A DNA stretch of 47,775 nt from Candidatus Poribacteria bacterium (GCA_022825825.1 JAJDWA010000006.1:1-47775); one strand, 5' to 3'; shown: positions 17,326 through 26,662, counted from the stretch's first letter. Translations and numbers: made by a program. Notes: generated by a model not told the origin, from the letters alone.

Positions 17326-17835
17326 ATGAAACGATTTTTTCATACGAACATTATTTGTATGCTACTGCTGACACTGTTAGTCAGTGGATGTAGCCGGCGA
17401 ATGATAGATTTTACCGTAATTTCCTCCAAGAACACGCAACTCCAAATTCCCTCAGAAGCAATGGGAGAACGCGTGATAGGTGAGGATAAACAAACTTGGA
17501 TATATCTTGTGTTTTTCGTCCTTCCATTAGAGAGTCGACCGAATATAAAGGAAGCTGTTGATCAAGCAATTCAAAGTGCGGGTCCCGGTTATGATGCACT
17601 CATTGATGGGGTGCTTTATCAAACCTTTGAATTTTACCTGCTTGCGGGAAGGAATGGTTACAGAGTTGAAGGCACACCGATTAAGACTTCTTTGGTAAAC
17701 GATAGTTCATCAAAAGGTGGGACTTCCTCGGCAGAGCAGCCAGTCCTTTATCATAGTTCTCTCGGTATTTCAAATGAGGAGGCTTTGGCGAATATTAAAA
17801 TCGTCAAAGGCAAAAAACCGAAAGATCATGAGTAA
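17326..17835 (+). CDS. lipoprotein of unknown function
   Basis: A 169-residue predicted lipoprotein. The signal MKRFFHTNIICMLLLTLLVSGC has lipobox VSGC and Cys22. The mature part begins SRRMIDFTVISSKNTQL and contains FVLPLESRPNIKEAVDQAIQ and GYDALIDGVLYQTFEFYLLAGRNGYRVEGTPI. This pattern resembles small envelope lipoproteins with a two-strand, one-helix fold, but I cannot name a family. The ATG at 17326 is chosen because of AAAAGGAGAACAAT; the frame runs 138 bp further upstream without a signal peptide. It is the first gene of the plus-strand lipoprotein island. Confidence 0.75.
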   Translation: MKRFFHTNIICMLLLTLLVSGCSRRMIDFTVISSKNTQLQIPSEAMGERVIGEDKQTWIYLVFFVLPLESRPNIKEAVDQAIQSAGPGYDALIDGVLYQTFEFYLLAGRNGYRVEGTPIKTSLVNDSSSKGGTSSAEQPVLYHSSLGISNEEALANIKIVKGKKPKDHE

Positions 17836-18281
17836 TCTGAAAGTCCGTGGACAGGCCGCTATATTTCCAGACGCTTGTAGGCGGGGTTACTCTGCCCCTT
17901 ATGTGTCGACTTAGCAGCCAAACCCGTCACACGCTGTAGGGCGGGGCCCTATGCCTCGCCAGTCTCTTGGTGTTGAAATAACGGATGGGCGCGGGGCCCC
18001 GTCCTTACAATGAGTTTGCACTCTAATGTGAACGATAGAATGCAAACTAACAATAGATGTTGATATTGAAATAGAGAGCATAACCCTAAAGAATATCATT
18101 GATAATCTAAGCAGGACATACGCGCCTGGTTCATAAGTCACCTTGATAGGGGATGAGAGAGGTATAATACCAAAATACCGACTTTTTAAATCTAATACTC
18201 CCCTTTTTGCTCAATTTGCGTAAGTCCTGAGTAAATATGCTAAGGAAGCATATAAGAATGTTTAACCAAAAGGAGATTGTG
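17836..18281. other. intergenic region with GC-rich inverted repeats
   Basis: There is no supportable gene. Around 17870-18005 are three GC-rich imperfect inverted repeats, including one around TAGGGCGGGGCCCTATGCC near 17938-17956 and GGGCGCGGGGCCCCGTCC near 17987-18004. They look like members of the interspersed palindromic family. The last part is AT-rich leader of the next lipoprotein. Confidence 0.45.
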
Positions 18282-18662
18282 ATGTTTAAAAATAAATATA
18301 CTGTTTCATTCTTAGTCGTATTGGTCCTATTCATTAGTGCTTGCGCCAGAGTCGAATATGTTGGGCGATCCTATAATCCTACATTCCAGGTTGACCTTTA
18401 CTTTTCAAAGGACGACATAAAGAAAGATTATGAAGTGATGGGACGCGCAATTTCACACGGAACTGACCTCGACATGGAGAAATTGCAGGAGGCCTTAATA
18501 AAGGAGGCACGCCAGAGAGGGGCTGATGGAATCATTATTTCCGACTTAGAGCGGATATTTAATAAAGACACTGAAAGAGACTCTGAAAAAAAAATATTTT
18601 ATTATAATACTGATAAAACAAAGCTTACCGCAGAATTTATCAAATATAAGGAAAATCAGTAG
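18282..18662 (+). CDS. small lipoprotein of unknown function
   Basis: A 126-residue lipoprotein: MFKNKYTVSFLVVLVLFISAC with lipobox ISAC and Cys21. The mature domain includes DIKKDYEVMGRAISHGTDLDMEKLQEALIKEARQRGADGIIISDLERI. The phrase YEVMGR...LQEALIKEARQRGADGIIISD resembles small heavy-metal-binding-like (YbjQ-type) or lipoprotein folds in which a helix precedes a strand carrying GADGI. That is a fold impression only. The start at 18282 follows AAAAGGAGATTGTG; an upstream TTG at 18237 would spoil the signal peptide. Confidence 0.75.
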   Translation: MFKNKYTVSFLVVLVLFISACARVEYVGRSYNPTFQVDLYFSKDDIKKDYEVMGRAISHGTDLDMEKLQEALIKEARQRGADGIIISDLERIFNKDTERDSEKKIFYYNTDKTKLTAEFIKYKENQ

Positions 18663-18698
18663 GTTTGGTGACGCAAAAACCACCTCCACACATTCAAC

Positions 18699-18745
18699 CG
18701 GTATAAGGATTCGGTCGAAAACGTCACGTTCAGTCCTGATATAGA
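18699..18745 (+). pseudogene. remnant of a WD40 repeat
   Basis: In one frame, 18708-18740 reads DSVENVTFSPD. This matches the strand-turn motif of the WD40 protein 3 kb downstream (DPVESVTFSPDG), followed soon by a stop. No start or neighbouring repeat survives. It looks like the last trace of a decayed WD40 gene between two lipoprotein genes; a chance match of this length is unlikely but possible. Confidence 0.45.
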
Positions 18746-18781
18746 CAGGAATAGCAGCAGTAGACTGATTTAGAGGACAAT

Positions 18782-19462
18782 ATGAAGATAAAAAAGATAT
18801 TCGTTTCAATTACATTCATGTTAGCAATACTGCCAGCAACAGTTTACGCACAGGAAAGTATGTTCACAAGTATGTATGAGCTGCCAAGTGGTTCACAAGC
18901 CATTGGAATTGGGTACGAGACAATTGATAACTTCCATAACATTGCAGTGAGTGTTGAACGAGGTTTGGCTGAGAGACTAAAGGGAAGTGTAGTTACAGTC
19001 GTGAGATTTTCCGAGGATGATTTTTTAACATTTCTATTATCAGAGCTCTTCACCCTGATGTACACTGACTCTTTAGGTTCAACAGATTTCGCGTATTATA
19101 TTATAGGAGCAATAGGAGGCACCTATCTTTACGTGGGAGAGACAGAAGCACGTGTGTCTCGTTACTATTACGGTACTCCTAAATATGAATATGTTACAAC
19201 TTTCAGTAGTGGTGTGCATTCCCTGGATGTTATTGGCGGTGGTGGACTCATCGCACCTCTGGGGCAGATCAAACCATTTGTCGGATATGCTTTCAGATAC
19301 CGCCGGACATTGAATGTAGGCAGTACAAACTCCCAAACATTTTCTGGTGGAGTTGAATATGATATATCAAAGAAAATTAGTCTAATTGGAAGAGCCAATT
19401 GGCCTTTTTCAAGTAGGGGATTCCGCAATCCTACGCTTGAGATTAGTATAAATTTTCATTGA
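18782..19462 (+). CDS. secreted, outer-membrane beta-barrel-like protein
   Basis: A 226-residue exported protein with a Sec signal (MKIKKIFVSITFMLAILPATVYA, cleavage after VYA). The mature sequence has alternating hydrophobic/polar strands and Gly/aromatic turns (SQAIGIGYETIDNFHNIAVSVERGL, IIGAIGGTYLYVG, LDVIGGGGLIAPLGQIKPFVGYAFRYRR). It ends in a strand NPTLEISINFH, and a C-terminal aromatic-containing strand is common in outer-membrane barrels. No family was recognised. TTAGAGGACAAT precedes the ATG. Confidence 0.65.
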   Translation: MKIKKIFVSITFMLAILPATVYAQESMFTSMYELPSGSQAIGIGYETIDNFHNIAVSVERGLAERLKGSVVTVVRFSEDDFLTFLLSELFTLMYTDSLGSTDFAYYIIGAIGGTYLYVGETEARVSRYYYGTPKYEYVTTFSSGVHSLDVIGGGGLIAPLGQIKPFVGYAFRYRRTLNVGSTNSQTFSGGVEYDISKKISLIGRANWPFSSRGFRNPTLEISINFH

Positions 19463-19512
19463 AAAAAGCATACAGTGGATAACGTGAGTTCGGTATATGA
19501 AAGGAGTTTATT

Positions 19513-20136
19513 ATGAAGTTTCATTCACTTATTAGCATACTTATCCTCTCTCTTTTTGTGGTAATTGGATGTGATCGTGAGGATTATCTGAACGAAACCG
19601 CTATTGTAGACATACCTGATAGTAAGCTTCGCGCTGCCATTGAGAAGCAACTTAGTATTGAAAGCGGTTCGCCTATTACAGCGGAGGATATGCTCAAGCT
19701 AACTAAATTGGATTTATCTGGAGAAGGTATTTCTAACTTGACCGACCTTGAATATGCAACAAACTTGGAAGAGCTGAACCTTAGGGGCAATGCTATTACG
19801 GACCTTAGTCCGCTCACAGGATTGAAAAACTTGAAGTGGTTAGAGCTCGGGGCTAACGCTATTATAGACATTGGCCCACTTGCAGGATTAACAAACTTGG
19901 AATGGCTGTCCCTTTTTAAAAACACTATTATAGATATTCGCCCGCTTGCAGGATTAACAAACTTGGAATGGCTGGCTCTTAGTGATAACGCTATTTCAGA
20001 TGTTAGTCCGCTCACAGGATTAACAAACTTGGAAGAGGTGTACCTTGATGGCAACCCGTTGAGTTCCGCCTCCAAAACCCAATTTATTCCCATAATAGAG
20101 GCAAATGGGACATTTGTTTACCTGGGACCGATATAA
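19513..20136 (+). CDS. leucine-rich-repeat lipoprotein
   Basis: A 207-residue lipoprotein: signal MKFHSLISILILSLFVVIGC (lipobox VIGC, Cys20). A helical cap follows (SKLRAAIEKQLSIESGSPITAEDMLKL), then about five 22-residue LRRs of the SDS22/internalin style, with the unit LTGLTNLEWLxLxxNxIxDI (about 65-185), and an end cap. It is likely exposed and binds a protein or glycan. The repeats are nearly identical at the DNA level (GGATTAACAAACTTGGAATGG recurs), so number can vary by slippage or recombination. The start follows GAAAGGAG. Confidence 0.87.
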   Translation: MKFHSLISILILSLFVVIGCDREDYLNETAIVDIPDSKLRAAIEKQLSIESGSPITAEDMLKLTKLDLSGEGISNLTDLEYATNLEELNLRGNAITDLSPLTGLKNLKWLELGANAIIDIGPLAGLTNLEWLSLFKNTIIDIRPLAGLTNLEWLALSDNAISDVSPLTGLTNLEEVYLDGNPLSSASKTQFIPIIEANGTFVYLGPI

Positions 20137-20499
20137 GTAGTTTTAACGTGAGTTTGATAATTAGATTGAGTATAGGCCGTTGGGTAGAGCGTAGCGAAAC
20201 CCTTATGCGTCAATTTAGCGGTCCACACCCCTGGTAGGCGCGTTTTCTAAACGCGCCGTTAGGCAATCTTCAGCACAGGGACAGGCGCGTTTCCAAAACG
20301 CGCCTACCAGGGGGTCCTAAATCGGGCTTAGTAAAGTCTACGAGATTTTTCAAACTCACGTTAGTTTTTGGAATTGGTAGAATACGTATGTGGTATTCTG
20401 CCCTTGTTAGAAACCGCAATCACCGCGGTTATGAAAATAAAATAGAGAGCAAGGCATTAAGAAAGCCGTGTCTCTAAAACAAAAATAGGAAATTATATA
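20137..20499. other. intergenic region with long inverted repeat
   Basis: No gene was seen. It holds the nested palindromes described at 20229-20313 and the box AGAATACGTATGTGGTATTCT at about 20379-20399, which also occurs at 7601-7623. A leader for the next lipoprotein follows. Confidence 0.6.
20229..20313. repeat. paired palindromic repeats forming one large hairpin
   Basis: Two copies of a palindrome face each other: GGCGCGTTT-TCT-AAACGCGCC (20237-20257) and GGCGCGTTT-CCA-AAACGCGCC (20284-20304). Each folds alone. In addition, the outer arm CCCCTGGTAGGCGCGTTT pairs with AAACGCGCCTACCAGGGG, so the whole can form a cruciform or long RNA hairpin. Single relatives occur at 30534-30556 and 39868-39897. 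Confidence 0.85.
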
Positions 20500-21510
20500 A
20501 TGAAAAGTTTATGTTACATTATTGGATTTGCATTAACTTGTATACTCACTGTGACAATTTGTGGATGTGATATTGATGTTCCAGAGGATCCACCTTTAGT
20601 GGTTGATAACAAAGGATCAGATAATATAACCCAAAGTGTTGCGAAGTTTCGGAGTGCTTTGCCATCAAACGGTTCAAAGATCGATCCAAATTCTGAGATA
20701 AGAATCAGCTTCAGCAGTATTCCAAAGAATGTTTCTGTCAATAGAGGCACAATTGAAAACACTAATACGAGCACTATCAAAGTCAAAGGACCTTTTACTG
20801 GAAATGAACTTGTATTAGAGGTCAAATGGGATGGGGGTTCCGAAACTCTAAGATACTTCCTTAATATAGAATATATTGGAGCAACCCCATCTGAAGGTTC
20901 GACTATTAAACCACGAACTGACATTACTGTTTCTTTTACGGGACAACCCAAAAAAGTATTTGTTAATCGGGGAAAGTTTATCGTCACTGGTAATACTATT
21001 AAGATTACAGACGATTGGTGGAACAGAGGGCCCCTATCATTTGCGATAGAATGGAGTGGTAACGCTGCAGGAACAGGCGGTAGCAAAGTTTTAAAATACA
21101 CTGTTTCCGATAACCCAATTGCCTATATAGAACGTGTGTGGGTTAATCATAACATATCTGTAGATGGAAAGAAAGGCATGAGAATTCATGTCAAAATTAC
21201 AGTAGCGAATATGCCGTTTGAGGATGGCAGGGTAATTGCATACTTTGAGCATTCCAATGGGGCAGATTTAAAGGATCTTAACAATAAATTTAACGCAGCT
21301 AATGGTCAAGTTTCTGTAGGTAGGGACTTTAGACCGCGTTTCGATCCTGCGGTATTCGAAGATATTGATTTTTTTATGCCGTATAGTGAATTTCACCTGG
21401 GCCAAGGTAATTGGGATTTAAAGTTTAAAGTACGGGTATGGCACAAAGTAGACGGTGAGTTTATTGAAGATGAATCAGAGTATTTTACTTTTACGTACAG
21501 GAAAGGTTAA
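20500..21510 (+). CDS. lipoprotein with two Ig-like modules and a novel C-terminal domain
   Basis: A 336-residue lipoprotein with signal MKSLCYIIGFALTCILTVTIC and a lipobox around ICGC (Cys23). Two beta modules follow: about 50-125 with SALPSNGSKIDPNSEIRISF and KGPFTGNELVLEVKWDGGSETLRYFL, and about 128-207 with RGPLSFAIEWSG and KVLKYTV. They are homologous to domain 1 of the lipoprotein at 14594-15244. The last 130 residues (AYIERVWVNHNISVDGKKGMRIHVKI to FTFTYRKG) look like a separate beta sandwich that I do not recognise. The start has only a weak ribosome-binding site (TAGGAAATTATATA). Confidence 0.75.
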   Translation: MKSLCYIIGFALTCILTVTICGCDIDVPEDPPLVVDNKGSDNITQSVAKFRSALPSNGSKIDPNSEIRISFSSIPKNVSVNRGTIENTNTSTIKVKGPFTGNELVLEVKWDGGSETLRYFLNIEYIGATPSEGSTIKPRTDITVSFTGQPKKVFVNRGKFIVTGNTIKITDDWWNRGPLSFAIEWSGNAAGTGGSKVLKYTVSDNPIAYIERVWVNHNISVDGKKGMRIHVKITVANMPFEDGRVIAYFEHSNGADLKDLNNKFNAANGQVSVGRDFRPRFDPAVFEDIDFFMPYSEFHLGQGNWDLKFKVRVWHKVDGEFIEDESEYFTFTYRKG

Positions 21511-21727
21511 CAGGACTTGCGCAATAAGTCCAAAGGTCCCTGATAGGCGTAGGGATTATAGTGAAATCTAAAATATGTGTACACTGATGTAGTGCCAACT
21601 TTATTAAGGTTGCACTACGATATTTCATCATTTATACGCTCACCGCAGGCAACTTTACTGCTACACGCAAAATGTTGATAGAAAAATAGATCCTTTGGAC
21701 TCATCTATCAAAAAAAGGAGATTATTG

Positions 21728-22765
21728 ATGAAACACTTAGTCTATAACTATGTAAATTGGACAGTCCGAAGTTTTGCCACTGTTATAGCTGTGTTGTCGG
21801 CTTTTGTTATTATCGGTTGTTCAGAAGACAAAGAACCAGACACACAAACCTTCCTGATTCGCACGCTACGCGGGCATACGTCTGGGGTCTGGAGCGTAGC
21901 GTTCAGTCCAGATGGAAAGACAATCGCAAGTGCAAGTACCGATGAAACAATCGGGTTATGGGATGCCTCAAGTGGTCGGCTTATCCGGACGCTACGCGGG
22001 CATACGCGTTCTGGTCCTGTCTATAGCGTAGCGTTCAGTCCAGATGGAAAGACAATCGCAAGTGGCGGCGGGTGGACAATCCGTTTGTGGGACGCCTCAA
22101 ATGGTTGGCCTCTTCGGACGCTTACAGGGCATACGGATGATGTCCTGAGCGTAGCGTTCAGTCCAGATGGAAAGACAATCGCAAGTGCAAGTGGAAGTGC
22201 AATTGGAGGTGACGTGCGGGATAAGACAGTCCGGCTGTGGGACGCCTCAAATGGTAACCATCTTCGGACGCTTGAAGGGCATACGGATGATGTCCTGAGC
22301 GTAGCGTTTAGTCCAGATGGAAAGACAATCGCAAGTACAAGTTACGATGAGACAATCCGTTTGTGGGACGCCTCAAGTGGTAACCATCTTCGGACGCTTG
22401 AAGGGCATACGGATCCTGTTGAAAGCGTAACGTTCAGTCCAGATGGAAAGACAATCGCAAGTGGAGGTTGGGATGAGACAATCCGTTTGTGGGACGCCTC
22501 AAATGGTAACCATCTTCGGACGCTGAGTGGGCATACGGGTTCGGTCAATAGCGTAGCGTTTAGTCCAGATGGAAAGACAATCGCAAGTGCAAGTGGAAGC
22601 TATGACTATACCGTTCGACTCTGGGACGCCTCAAGTGGTAGACTTATTCGGACGCTTGAAGGGCATACAAAGAATGTCGAGAGCGTAGCGTTTAGTCCAG
22701 ATGGAAAGACAATCGCAAGTGGAGGTTGGGATGAGACAATACGCTTATGGGATGTAGCAAGGTGA
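21728..22765 (+). CDS. seven-bladed WD40 lipoprotein
   Basis: A 345-residue lipoprotein: signal ending VIIGC, Cys32 counted from the ATG at 21728, then seven WD40 repeats. Each carries GHTxxVxSVAFSPDGKTIAS and a TIRLWDASxG strand, enough for one complete beta-propeller. The role is probably binding or scaffolding at the cell surface. The repeats are almost identical at the DNA level (AGTCCAGATGGAAAGACAAT occurs in every unit), which shows recent amplification. I chose 21728 because AAAAAAGGAG ends at 21720; the frame extends to a TTG at 21695. Confidence 0.9.
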   Translation: MKHLVYNYVNWTVRSFATVIAVLSAFVIIGCSEDKEPDTQTFLIRTLRGHTSGVWSVAFSPDGKTIASASTDETIGLWDASSGRLIRTLRGHTRSGPVYSVAFSPDGKTIASGGGWTIRLWDASNGWPLRTLTGHTDDVLSVAFSPDGKTIASASGSAIGGDVRDKTVRLWDASNGNHLRTLEGHTDDVLSVAFSPDGKTIASTSYDETIRLWDASSGNHLRTLEGHTDPVESVTFSPDGKTIASGGWDETIRLWDASNGNHLRTLSGHTGSVNSVAFSPDGKTIASASGSYDYTVRLWDASSGRLIRTLEGHTKNVESVAFSPDGKTIASGGWDETIRLWDVAR

Positions 22766-22829
22766 TTGGCCTCTTATTACCATTACGAAGTCAATACCAA
22801 AAAATGAGAAGCAAAAGGAGTTTTTAGAC

Positions 22830-23747
22830 ATGAAACTTTTTACGTCGTTTACGACTATCACGTTACTTCTAACGATTACCCTCACAATAGGAACGCTGGT
22901 GGGGTGTAGCGAACGTGAGGAAGATAACACTCAGCAAGATAACAACACAATCAAGGTAACCCGCACAGAAGAACTGGTTACGGGATTGCGGGATCCACAA
23001 GAAATCGCGTTAGATATAGCGGGTGGCAAGATGTATTGGACAGACATTATCCTGGATAAAATCCAGCGTGCGAACTTAGACGGTTCAAATGTTCAAGACA
23101 TCGTTACAGGATTGCAGGGGCCAGGTAAAATCGCGTTAGATGTAGCAAGTGGCAAGATGTATTGGACAGACTGGGGCACGGGTAAAATCCAACGTGCGAA
23201 CTTAGACGGTTCAAATGTTCAAGACATCGTTACAGGATTGCGGGATCCACAAGAAATCGCGTTAGATGTAGCAAGTGATAAGATGTATTGGACAGACCGG
23301 GATACGGGTAAAATCCAACGTGCGAACTTAGACGGTTCAAATGTTCAAGACATCGGTGCAGTGCAGGATTTTGAAGGCGTTTTTGCGTTAGACGCGGCGG
23401 GAGGGAAGATGTATTGGCTATCCGCTCATTTTTCGGATTATCAAGTTCAATGTGCGAACTTAGACGGTTCAAATGTTCAAGACCTTTTTCGTTTGACTTT
23501 CTATGTAACATCTATCGCGTTAGATGCTGCGAGGGGAAAGTTTTACTGGCGGAAAAGCAGCGGATATATCCACTGTGCGAACTTAGATGGGTCAAATGCT
23601 CAAGGCATCGTTGATCCAATCCCGGGCGCCCACCTATCTTCTGGAGAATCAGATGGTTTCGCATTAGATGTTGCGGGGCATAAACTGTATTGGACTAACA
23701 ATTACGCAGGTAGCATCTGGCGGGCACACTTGGACTACAAAAAATAA
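22830..23747 (+). CDS. YWTD/LDL-receptor class B-like beta-propeller lipoprotein
   Basis: A 305-residue lipoprotein with signal ending in TLVGC (Cys26). Six repeats of the LY/YWTD family follow, each with IALDxAxGKMYWTD and RANLDGSNVQDI, enough for one six-bladed propeller. Later blades diverge (MYWLS, FYWRK, LYWTN). The unit sequence is nearly identical in DNA in the first three blades. It likely binds ligands at the surface; no enzyme residues are evident. AAAAGGAG precedes the ATG. It is the last gene of the lipoprotein island. Confidence 0.88.
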   Translation: MKLFTSFTTITLLLTITLTIGTLVGCSEREEDNTQQDNNTIKVTRTEELVTGLRDPQEIALDIAGGKMYWTDIILDKIQRANLDGSNVQDIVTGLQGPGKIALDVASGKMYWTDWGTGKIQRANLDGSNVQDIVTGLRDPQEIALDVASDKMYWTDRDTGKIQRANLDGSNVQDIGAVQDFEGVFALDAAGGKMYWLSAHFSDYQVQCANLDGSNVQDLFRLTFYVTSIALDAARGKFYWRKSSGYIHCANLDGSNAQGIVDPIPGAHLSSGESDGFALDVAGHKLYWTNNYAGSIWRAHLDYKK

Positions 23748-23768
23748 TGGTTCTCTTGTCCATTATTT
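23742..23768 (+). terminator. possible terminator after the YWTD gene
   Basis: Stem AAATAATGG / CCATTATTT with a 9-nt loop overlaps the stop codon. The following T run is short (TTTAT), so termination is plausible but weak. Confidence 0.4.
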
Positions 23769-23861
23769 ATAGTAAAATCCATAATCATTTGGACACTACG
23801 AATCAACGCCAACAAATGCGCGTCCGGCATTTAACGGGTTCGATTTCCTAACCGAACCCGT
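23765..23861. repeat. composite interspersed element: box plus palindrome
   Basis: A box ending ATCATTTGGACACTACG at 23800 is followed by the hairpin ACGGGTTCG...CGAACCCGT (23834-23861). The region at 7515-7575 has the same order: a box ending ATTATTTGGACACTACG, with about 4 differences in 36 nt, then a hairpin with the same loop sequence TTTCCTAA. Confidence 0.65.
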
Positions 23862-23923
23862 ATTTATTCAGTCTCACAGATGCTGTTCGGAAACCTCGCC
23901 AGCAAAATATGGAAAAGGCAGAG

Positions 23924-26515
23924 TTAGGAAACCGCAACGTGATTGAAAACGAACGCACCATCCTTAAAATCAACCGCCACAGCATCACCATCATGAAAGT
24001 TACCTTCAAGCATATCAATAGCCAAAGGGTTAAGGATATCACGTTGAAGTGTCCGTCTAAGTGGACGTGCCCCATACACCACATCAAACCCGCGTTCAAC
24101 CAATTCCGCTTTTGCCGATTCGGTTAACGTAAGCGTCATATCCTTTTCAGCAAATCGGACGCTCAGTTTAGAAAGTTCAAGCGTTACAATCTGTTTCAAT
24201 TCCTCAATGCCAAGACGATCAAATATGATAAGATCATCCACACGATTTAAGAATTCCGGTGGGAAATGTGCTTGCAAAGCGTCCATCACCTTACACCGAA
24301 TTTCTTCTGTGTCGAGATGTGTATCGCTAATCCACTGACTACCGATGTTAGAGGTCATGATGACAACGGTATTCTTGAAATCGACCGTACGTCCTTGTCC
24401 ATCTGTCATTCTGCCATCATCAAGCATCTGGAGTAGCACGTTGAATACTTCTGGGTGCGCCTTCTCTACTTCGTCAAGTAGGATAACGCAGTAGGGATGC
24501 CGTCTAACTGCTTCGGTTAACTGCCCACCTTCGTCATAGCCAACGTACCCCGGTGGTGCGCCAACAAGTCTTGAGACAGTATGCTTCTCCATGTATTCGC
24601 TCATATCAATACGCACCATAGCGTTAACATCGTCAAACAGAAATTCTGCGAGCGACTTTGCCAGATGTGTTTTGCCGACACCTGTAGGTCCCATAAAGAG
24701 AAATGAACCGAGCGGGCGTTCTGGGTCACCGAGCCCGACACGGGAACGCCGAATTGCGTTGGAAACTGCAGAAACCGCCTCATCCTGCCCGATCACCTGT
24801 TCACGCAATCGTTCTTCCATGTGAAGCAGTTTTTGTGTTTCACCTTCCATGAGTCGATACACAGGAATACCGGTCCATTTTGCGACAATCTCCGCAATAT
24901 CTTCCGCGCTCACACGTTCTTTTAGCATGTGTGTGCCGTTAGCCTCCGTTTCAACCGCCTCTCGTAGAGTTTTAAGTTGCGCTTCAAGTGCAGGTATTTT
25001 GCCATATTCAAGCTCAGATGCTGTAGCGAGGTTACCGCTACGTTTCGCTTGATCAGATTCAATACGGAATGTCTCAATCTGTTCCATCAACTCGCGAATC
25101 TGTTCCAGGTTAGCTTTTTCGTTTTGCCAACCTGCTTTGAGGGCATTTGATTTCTCTTTTAATTCGGCAAGTTCAACGTTCAATTTTCCTAAACGTTGTT
25201 TTGAAACGTCATCCTCCTCTTTTTCCAGTGCTTGCTGTTCAATTTGGAGTTGGATGATACGCCGTTCCACTTCATCTATTTGCTCTGGTACACTGTCAAT
25301 TTCAATCCGCAACCGCGATGCTGCTTCATCTACTAAATCAACAGCCTTATCTGGCAAAAAGCGCTCAGAAATATACCGTTTTGAGAGGGTAGCAGCAGCA
25401 ACGATTGCGTTGTCCTGAATTTGAACGCCGTGATGTGTTTCGTAACGTTCCTTCAAGCCACGAAGAATAGCAATGGTATCTTCGGCAGAGGGCTCATTGA
25501 CTTGGACAGGCTGGAATCGGCGTTCCAAGGCAGCATCCTTTTCAATATGTTTACGGTATTCGTCAAGTGTAGTCGCACCGATGCATCGCAATTCGCCGCG
25601 TGCCAACGCAGGCTTTAACATATTAGACGCATCCACTGCTCCTTCCGCAGCACCTGCCCCAACAATCGTATGGAGTTCGTCTATAAAAAGGATTACCTGT
25701 CCTTCTGCCTGTTCAACATCGGCGAGAACAGCTTTCAGTCTGTCTTCAAATTCACCACGATATTTACTGCCCGCGATGAGCGCACCTAAATCAAGCGCGA
25801 TAAGCCGTTTTTCTCGCAAACTTTCAGGCACATCACCGTCCGCGATACGTTGTGCCAATCCCTCTACAATCGCGGTTTTTCCGACTCCCGGTTCACCGAT
25901 AAGCACCGGATTATTTTTTCGTCTGCGGGAAAGTACTTGCATCACACGCCGAATTTCGTCATCCCTGCCGATAACAGGGTCAAGTTTACCGGATATCGCT
26001 TCTTGTGTAAGTTCCCTGCCAAATCGGGTGAGTGCTTGGTACTTGTCTTCGGGATTTTGGTCAGTTACCCGCTGAGTGCCGCGAATATCAACAAGTGCTT
26101 TGAGGATTTTATCCTTTGTGATACCCGCATCCCTTAGGATCTGTCCGGCTTCGCTCTGTTTTGATTCTGCACAGGCAATTAAAAGATGTTCAGTGCTAAC
26201 ATACTCATCTTTGAGTGTCGTTGCCTCTTTGAAAGCAGTCTCCAGGGCAGATTGTAAGGATTTTGAGAGGTGTAGTTCTGAACTTGTCCCTTGCACTTTC
26301 GGTGCTTTCTCAATGACATTCTCAAGTGTTGATGTAATTCCTTGAATATCTACGCCTAATTTTTGAAAAATCGGCGCTACTATTCCGTCTGTCTGTTTAA
26401 TGAGGGAAAGCATCAGATGCTCAACCCCAAGTTCTGGATTTTGTGCCTCGCTTGCTAAAGTTTGTGCTGTCTGTAATGCTTCTTGTGCTTTAATTGTAAA
26501 TTTATCTAATCTCAT
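23924..26515 (-). CDS. clpB: ATP-dependent disaggregase ClpB
   Basis: Hsp100 chaperone that, with DnaK, rescues aggregated proteins. The 863 residues match the family. The Clp-N repeats (start to about 145) come first. AAA-1 has Walker [10 protein letters not shown] (about 205) and Walker [16 protein letters not shown]. The middle coiled coil (about 400-530) is rich in Glu/Lys/Gln and marks ClpB rather than ClpC. AAA-2 has [19 protein letters not shown] (about 605) and pore motif [13 protein letters not shown]. The ATG follows AGGAGATAAAA. No CIRCE element was seen upstream. Confidence 0.98.
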   Translation of the reverse strand: MRLDKFTIKAQEALQTAQTLASEAQNPELGVEHLMLSLIKQTDGIVAPIFQKLGVDIQGITSTLENVIEKAPKVQGTSSELHLSKSLQSALETAFKEATTLKDEYVSTEHLLIACAESKQSEAGQILRDAGITKDKILKALVDIRGTQRVTDQNPEDKYQALTRFGRELTQEAISGKLDPVIGRDDEIRRVMQVLSRRRKNNPVLIGEPGVGKTAIVEGLAQRIADGDVPESLREKRLIALDLGALIAGSKYRGEFEDRLKAVLADVEQAEGQVILFIDELHTIVGAGAAEGAVDASNMLKPALARGELRCIGATTLDEYRKHIEKDAALERRFQPVQVNEPSAEDTIAILRGLKERYETHHGVQIQDNAIVAAATLSKRYISERFLPDKAVDLVDEAASRLRIEIDSVPEQIDEVERRIIQLQIEQQALEKEEDDVSKQRLGKLNVELAELKEKSNALKAGWQNEKANLEQIRELMEQIETFRIESDQAKRSGNLATASELEYGKIPALEAQLKTLREAVETEANGTHMLKERVSAEDIAEIVAKWTGIPVYRLMEGETQKLLHMEERLREQVIGQDEAVSAVSNAIRRSRVGLGDPERPLGSFLFMGPTGVGKTHLAKSLAEFLFDDVNAMVRIDMSEYMEKHTVSRLVGAPPGYVGYDEGGQLTEAVRRHPYCVILLDEVEKAHPEVFNVLLQMLDDGRMTDGQGRTVDFKNTVVIMTSNIGSQWISDTHLDTEEIRCKVMDALQAHFPPEFLNRVDDLIIFDRLGIEELKQIVTLELSKLSVRFAEKDMTLTLTESAKAELVERGFDVVYGARPLRRTLQRDILNPLAIDMLEGNFHDGDAVAVDFKDGAFVFNHVAVS

Positions 26516-26662
26516 TTTTTATCTCCTATGGTATTTCTATTGTACTATACTGGAGCAAAATTTATGCCAATTTTTGTCTGTTAGTTTGGCAAGATTAAGG
26601 TATAGGTAGCACAAATGCGGCACGGATTGTGTCATTTTGGCAATTGGGTGTAGATTTTGCAT

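Noticed and set aside
25473..26075. A 200-codon frame antisense to clpB
   Set aside because: It is a shadow of clpB, with Ser/Arg-rich composition typical of antisense frames.
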